NCBI GenBank assembly: GCA_905221235.1 | Contig: CAJNCJ010000002.1 | Location: 177,699-241,698, forward strand | Length of the DNA: 64,000 nucleotides | Direction: 5' to 3' | Origin: a bacterium | Lineage (GTDB): Bacteria > Bacillota > Bacilli > Lactobacillales > Streptococcaceae | Made by a program: the position numbers and the translations under genes | Notes under the pieces: generated by a model | Seen by the model: only the letters and a program-made list of their open reading frames with translations | Databases searched by the model: none | What the model was told of the DNA's origin: nothing | Shown: positions 60,349 through 64,000 of the stretch, piece after piece | Layout: the number at the start of each line of letters is the position of its first letter | Numbering within the stretch: position 1 is the first letter of the stretch

Positions 60349-60663
60349 TTAAGCGTTGATTGCGTTGATGACAACTTTTGTATATGGTTGACGGTGACCT
60401 TGTTTACGGTGGCTACCTTTTTTAGGTTTGTACTTGTAAGTAACAACTTTCTTTTGTTTTCCTTGTTTTTCAACAGTTCCAACTACAGTAGCTCCAGCAA
60501 CAAGTGGAGTTCCGACAACAGTGTTTTCACCACCAACAAGAACAACTTCGTTAAAAGTAACTTCTTGACCAGCTTCAACGTTCAATTTTTCAACGTAAAC
60601 TGCTTGACCAACTTCAACTTTAACTTGTTTTCCGCCAGTTTTGATAATTGCGTATGTGCTCAT
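60349..60663 (-). CDS. rplU: Ribosomal protein L21
   Basis: A 104-aa 50S protein ([37 protein letters not shown]). It is first in rplU-prp-rpmA and is preceded by a 240-base leader. Confidence 0.98.
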
Positions 60664-60930
60664 TATGCACCTCCTATGATTTTTATGGGATTCCCCGAAT
60701 TTTTTGTGAAGACTCGCCTAGCATCGTGGGACGAACCACTTAAAAGAAGAGCTCTAAGTATAACAAAGAATAAACTAGGAATTGAGCCGAAGGCATAACT
60801 TATGTTAGGCAAGGCGACAATGACGAAGTTTAAATTTGTTATACGACGAGCAACGATGTTCGTGCGGTTGCACAGGAATGTGCATAGTCAACTCTTCAAG
60901 TATAGCATATCTCCTATTTTCTTACAAGTA
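60664..60930 (-). promoter_or_regulatory. rplU promoter and long structured leader (L21-leader-like)
   Basis: TTGTAA and TATACT lie 17 bp apart on the minus strand (about 60926-60898). The leader of about 230 nt contains a long inverted repeat (GTATAACAAA 60844 to TTTGTTATAC 60758) and further G/C-rich segments (GTGGTTCGTCCCACGATGC, CGGGGAATCCC). Position and size fit an autoregulatory L21 leader; I could not test this by alignment. Confidence 0.6.
60758..60844. repeat. 87-bp inverted-repeat segment inside the rplU leader
   Basis: It begins GTATAACAAAG and ends TTTGTTATAC, a 10-bp perfect terminal inverted repeat. Inner partial pairing is TAAAC/GTTTA. It could be a small MITE-like insertion or the outer helix of the leader RNA. 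Confidence 0.55.
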
Positions 60931-60937
60931 ATAACAC

Positions 60938-61630
60938 CTAAAATGAAGCTTTTTCTTTTACTTTTTTCTGCCATGAAGCAAAAAGCATACTGAGGTAAAA
61001 AATGCTCATCATAATAGGAACACCAAGAATGGTCTTTTCCTGATAAAAAATCGTCAAATAGGCTGAAAAGACAACGCCAAGGACAAAACTGCTAAGCAGG
61101 CTAACAAATATGAAACCTTCACGCAAAAAAGGAGTGTGCTTGGTCCGGAAATAATCTCCAAAAGCCAGCATGGTCCGTTTGATATTTCCTGTCATAAATG
61201 CATTGTTATAAGCAATACCCGATACTTCTCCAAAGGCAGTTGTCACCAACCCCATACAAAAGGCCAAGGGCGGTACTAGATAGATATTCTCTACAGTTTG
61301 TGGTACAAATCCAATAATGATTGATAGGATTGCTAAAGGAATCAAGGACAGAATCGGTTTTTTCACAATTCTCAATTTTTCCTTATAAATCGTTAATAAA
61401 AAGACCCCCATCATAAAAGCTAGCAAGGTCATTACTTTGGCACTGGCATCTGACACATTGTGTTGAATGAGTCCCACTGATAGAAAGACGACATTCCCAG
61501 TTTGTCCAGCCACAAGAGTGTTCCCTCGCACAATAAACGTATAGGCATCTACATATCCTGCACAAAAAGTCAAAAAAAGCGCTAGTCTCTTAGACTGACG
61601 TGATATTTTTCTTATAGGTAATAGCCTCAT
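60938..61630 (-). CDS. YoaK-family membrane protein (DUF1275)
   Basis: A 230-aa protein with six hydrophobic helices. It has the family motifs FLTFCAGYVDAYTFIVRGNT, AGQTGNVVFLSVGL and AYNNAFMTGNIKRT. The start at 61630 has GGAGG close upstream, better than the ATG four codons earlier. Function is unknown; a transport role is only inferred. Confidence 0.88.
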   Translation of the reverse strand: MRLLPIRKISRQSKRLALFLTFCAGYVDAYTFIVRGNTLVAGQTGNVVFLSVGLIQHNVSDASAKVMTLLAFMMGVFLLTIYKEKLRIVKKPILSLIPLAILSIIIGFVPQTVENIYLVPPLAFCMGLVTTAFGEVSGIAYNNAFMTGNIKRTMLAFGDYFRTKHTPFLREGFIFVSLLSSFVLGVVFSAYLTIFYQEKTILGVPIMMSIFYLSMLFASWQKKVKEKASF

Positions 61631-61729
61631 TTTTCCTCCCATTTCATTTACTCATCTCATTATTGTACCACTTTCTTCGGGAAAGTCCTAGTAGCTTATT
61701 TTAAAATTTTTACCCTCTGTTGGATAGTC

Positions 61730-61772
61730 TCGTCTATCTATGTTATAATGAAAGAAGGATTTGAAAACGGAA
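61730..61772 (+). promoter_or_regulatory. SigA promoter of the oxidoreductase-helicase pair
   Basis: TTGGAT and TATAAT (about 61744-61749) are spaced about 18 bp on the plus strand, 35 bp before the first gene. Confidence 0.55.
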
Positions 61773-61783
61773 AAGGAGTAACC

Positions 61784-62761
61784 ATGCTTAAATTAGGTGT
61801 CATCGGAACAGGGGCTATCAGCCACCACTTCATAGAGGCAGCCCATTCCAGTGGAGAATACAAGCTGGTCGCAGTCTATTCTAGAAAACTAGAAACTGCG
61901 GCAACCTTTGCTTCTCGCTATCAGAATATCCAACTCTTTGATCAAGTAGAGGACTTCTTCAAGAGCTCCTTTGATGTGGTCTATATTGCTAGCCCAAACT
62001 CCTTGCATTTTGCTCAGGCAAAAGCTGCACTGTATGCAGGTAAACATGTCATTCTTGAAAAGCCAGCTGTCACTCAGCCACAAGAATGGCTAGATTTGAA
62101 ACATACAGCTGAGAAAAATCACTGTTTCATATTGGAAGCAGCTCGCAATTACCATGAAAAAGCTTTCACTATCATCAAAAACTTTTTAGCAGACAAACAA
62201 ATTTTGGGAGCAGATTTCAACTATGCCAAGTATTCTTCCAAGATGCCTAACTTGTTGACTGGGGAGACACCAAATGTCTTCTCAGACCGTTTTGCTGGTG
62301 GAGCTCTTATGGATTTGGGGATTTATCCCCTCTACGCTACCGTTCGTCTCTTTGGAAAAGCTCAAGACGCGACTTACCATGCTCAACAGCTTGACAATAG
62401 CATTGACCTAAATGGAGATGGTATCCTCTTATACCCAGACTATCAAGTTCATATTAAGGCTGGGAAAAACATTACTTCCAATCTTCCTTGCGAGATTTAT
62501 ACGACAGATGGAACCTTGACCCTCAACACTATCGAACATGTCAGCTCGGCTATTTTTACCGACCACCAAGGAAATCAAGTCCAGCTCCCTATCCAACAAG
62601 CTCCCCATACGATGACTGAGGAAGTCTCTGCATTTGCACAGATGATTCAGCAACCAGATCTGAATCTCTACCAAACTTGGTTGGAAGATGCAAGTTTTGT
62701 TCATGAACTACTATTTACCATGCGCCAGACTGCTGGCATTAGATTTGAGGCAGAAAAATGA
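61784..62761 (+). CDS. Gfo/Idh/MocA-family oxidoreductase
   Basis: A 325-aa NAD(P)-dependent dehydrogenase. The N-terminal Rossmann motif is LKLGVIGTGAISHHFIEAA, and the EKPAVT motif with the catalytic Lys is near residue 95. The C-terminal alpha/beta domain follows. The substrate is unknown (sugar or inositol derivative likely). AAAGGAG lies five bases before the ATG at 61784. It overlaps the helicase gene by 4 bp. Confidence 0.9.
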   Translation: MLKLGVIGTGAISHHFIEAAHSSGEYKLVAVYSRKLETAATFASRYQNIQLFDQVEDFFKSSFDVVYIASPNSLHFAQAKAALYAGKHVILEKPAVTQPQEWLDLKHTAEKNHCFILEAARNYHEKAFTIIKNFLADKQILGADFNYAKYSSKMPNLLTGETPNVFSDRFAGGALMDLGIYPLYATVRLFGKAQDATYHAQQLDNSIDLNGDGILLYPDYQVHIKAGKNITSNLPCEIYTTDGTLTLNTIEHVSSAIFTDHQGNQVQLPIQQAPHTMTEEVSAFAQMIQQPDLNLYQTWLEDASFVHELLFTMRQTAGIRFEAEK

Positions 62762-63840
62762 AAAGCAAACTACCTACTGAATGGCAAGAACTAAGTGACC
62801 AACTCAGTTTCCAGGAATTCACCCCCATTCAAACCCAACTATTTGAACCACTTCTTGCAGGAGAAAACCTCCTAGGAGTGAGCCCAACAGGAACTGGTAA
62901 GACCCTAGCTTACCTCCTACCAAGTCTTCTCAGACTACAAAAGAAAAAAGCCCAACAACTCTTGATTCTAGCGCCTAATACAGAACTGGCTGGACAGATT
63001 TTTGATGTATGTAAAACGTGGGCTGAAGCTATCGGCTTGACAGCTCAACTCTTCTTATCAGGTTCGAGTCAGAAACGCCAGATTGAACGCCTAAAAAAAG
63101 GACCAGAAATTCTGATTGGAACTCCTGGCCGTATCTTTGAACTAATTAAATTGAAAAAAATCAAGATGATGAATGTGGAAACCATCATCCTGGATGAATT
63201 CGACCAATTGCTAGATGATTCTCAGATACACTTTGTCGAGAAAATTACTCACTACGCACCTCGTGACCACCAACTTGTCTATATGAGTGCTACGACCAAG
63301 TTTGACCAAGAAAAGCTTGTGTCGAATACACGCACTATTAATCTCTCTGACCAAAAACTGGACAATATCCAGCACTTCTACATGCAGGTAGAGCAACGTC
63401 ACCGAGTTGATATGCTACGAAAATTGGCTCATGTTGATAATTTCCGCGGACTAGTCTTCTTTAACAGCCTATCAGACCTTGGCAGTGCGGAAGAAAAATT
63501 ACAATATCGTGATATATTGGCTGTTTCCCTCGCTAGCGATGTCAATGTTAAATTTAGAAAAGTCATCTTAGAAAAGTTTAAAGATAAGCAACTAACCCTA
63601 CTCCTTTCAACTGACCTTTTGGCTCGTGGAATTGATATCGATAGTCTAGAATGCGTCGTAAACTTTGATGTTCCTAGAGATATTGAAACCTACACTCACC
63701 GTGCTGGTCGTACAGGTCGCATGGGTAAAGAAGGCTATGTTATCACTCTCGTCACTCATCCAGAAGAAATCAAAAAACTCAAGAAGTTTGCAAGCGTACG
63801 TGAAATTGTCTTGAAAAACCAAGAACTCTACATCAAATAA
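62758..63840 (+). CDS. DEAD-box-like RNA helicase (motif II DEFD)
   Basis: A 360-aa two-domain helicase. It has motif I SPTGTGKTLAY, motif II IILDEFDQLL (DEFD in place of DEAD), motif III MSATTK, motif V LLARGIDI and motif VI HRAGRTGRMG. The Q motif (FTPIQTQLFE) is present. It is short, with no C-terminal extension. It probably works in ribosome assembly or RNA turnover. It is translationally coupled to the upstream oxidoreductase (ATGA). Confidence 0.9.
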   Translation: MKSKLPTEWQELSDQLSFQEFTPIQTQLFEPLLAGENLLGVSPTGTGKTLAYLLPSLLRLQKKKAQQLLILAPNTELAGQIFDVCKTWAEAIGLTAQLFLSGSSQKRQIERLKKGPEILIGTPGRIFELIKLKKIKMMNVETIILDEFDQLLDDSQIHFVEKITHYAPRDHQLVYMSATTKFDQEKLVSNTRTINLSDQKLDNIQHFYMQVEQRHRVDMLRKLAHVDNFRGLVFFNSLSDLGSAEEKLQYRDILAVSLASDVNVKFRKVILEKFKDKQLTLLLSTDLLARGIDIDSLECVVNFDVPRDIETYTHRAGRTGRMGKEGYVITLVTHPEEIKKLKKFASVREIVLKNQELYIK

Positions 63841-63849
63841 TCCCCCATT

Positions 63850-63881
63850 GCTCTATGCACATCTAGTGTATGGAGCTTTTT
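63850..63881 (+). terminator. Terminator of the helicase gene
   Basis: GCTCTATGCAC (63850-63860) pairs with GTGTATGGAGC (63866-63876) with two wobble pairs, followed by TTTTTC. Confidence 0.8.
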
Positions 63882-63952
63882 CGGTAAGCAATTCTTTCAT
63901 TTTAGTTCAATATTCGAAAAAAAGAGTCTGGGACAAAATAGTTCTCAACCAC

Positions 63953-63992
63953 AAAAAGCTAGAGATTTCCAATTGCGGAACTCTAGCTTTTT
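63953..63992. terminator. Bidirectional terminator near the right edge
   Basis: AAAAAGCTAGAG (63953-63964) is exactly complementary to CTCTAGCTTTTT (63981-63992). It is a second stop signal 70 bp after the first and probably serves a converging gene beyond the window. Confidence 0.75.
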
Positions 63993-64000
63993 AATTTTGA

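Noticed and set aside
63912..63918. Partial SigX-like TTCGAATA near the right edge
   Set aside because: It mismatches the TACGAATA octamer and is not placed in front of a gene visible in the window.

Overview
The window is a low-GC Firmicute chromosome segment that reads as a mitis-group Streptococcus (S. pneumoniae, S. mitis, S. pseudopneumoniae or S. oralis). The grounds are two choline-binding surface proteins (LytB glucosaminidase and Pce phosphorylcholine esterase), the cpoA glycolipid locus, pmrA, ppmA/prsA, late-competence genes with TACGAATA SigX boxes, and a 108-bp element matching the pneumococcal RUP repeat. Almost all genes lie on the minus strand; only rqcH/pavA and the last two genes lie on the plus strand. 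There is no rRNA, tRNA, CRISPR array, prophage or intact insertion sequence. Most of the window is core genome.

Layout from left to right. 1-1.1 kb: end of an amino-acid ABC transporter operon with a RUP element beside its promoter. 1.1-8.8 kb: dnaG-rpoD-sufT, then cpoA with a second glycolipid glycosyltransferase, a PspC-domain protein, a DUF4044-like protein, obg and a 51-aa ORF. 8.8-11.9 kb: a tryptophan-type ABC transporter (trpXYZ) under a T-box whose specifier reads UGG. 12-16 kb: ftsW-ppc. 16-20.6 kb: coiA-pepF-O-methyltransferase-prsA. 20.6-21.3 kb: a HicAB toxin-antitoxin module inserted in front of coiA. 21.3-30 kb: a long housekeeping run ybeY-dgkA-era-mutM-coaE-pmrA-rpmG-secG-rnr-smpB-tehB. 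30-33.5 kb: rqcH convergent with lytB. 33.6-37.4 kb: pyrK-pyrDb behind a PyrR attenuator, a glyoxalase gene, and infC-rpmI-rplT behind a leader. 37.5-43.2 kb: an ABC exporter with an upstream Tyr-rich peptide ORF, comEA-comEC, and an acetyltransferase. 43.3-51.2 kb: phoH, yozE, cvfB, pyrH-frr, trmFO, and tmk-holB-yabA-rsmI. 51.3-58.7 kb: proBAC and lysR-lspA-rluD-pce. 59-64 kb: a small lipoprotein, rplU-prp-rpmA, a DUF1275 protein, then a plus-strand oxidoreductase and DEAD-box-like helicase.

Regulation is unusually readable: a Trp T-box, a PyrR attenuator, an infC leader with an AUA start codon, an rplU leader containing an 87-bp inverted-repeat segment, and three SigX boxes (coiA, comEA, hicA).

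The most interesting accessory structure is hicAB. It is flanked by a 42-bp direct repeat (41/42 identical). Each copy carries a transcription terminator followed by a SigX box, so the toxin-antitoxin pair has its own competence-sigma box plus a consensus SigA promoter while coiA keeps its own. Other items worth a look are the Tyr-rich peptide next to an ABC exporter, an 11-aa Arg-rich mini-ORF with one Trp codon downstream of the T-box terminator, a probably leaderless cpoA transcript, and possible synteny breakpoints relative to the pneumococcal gene order as I remember it.
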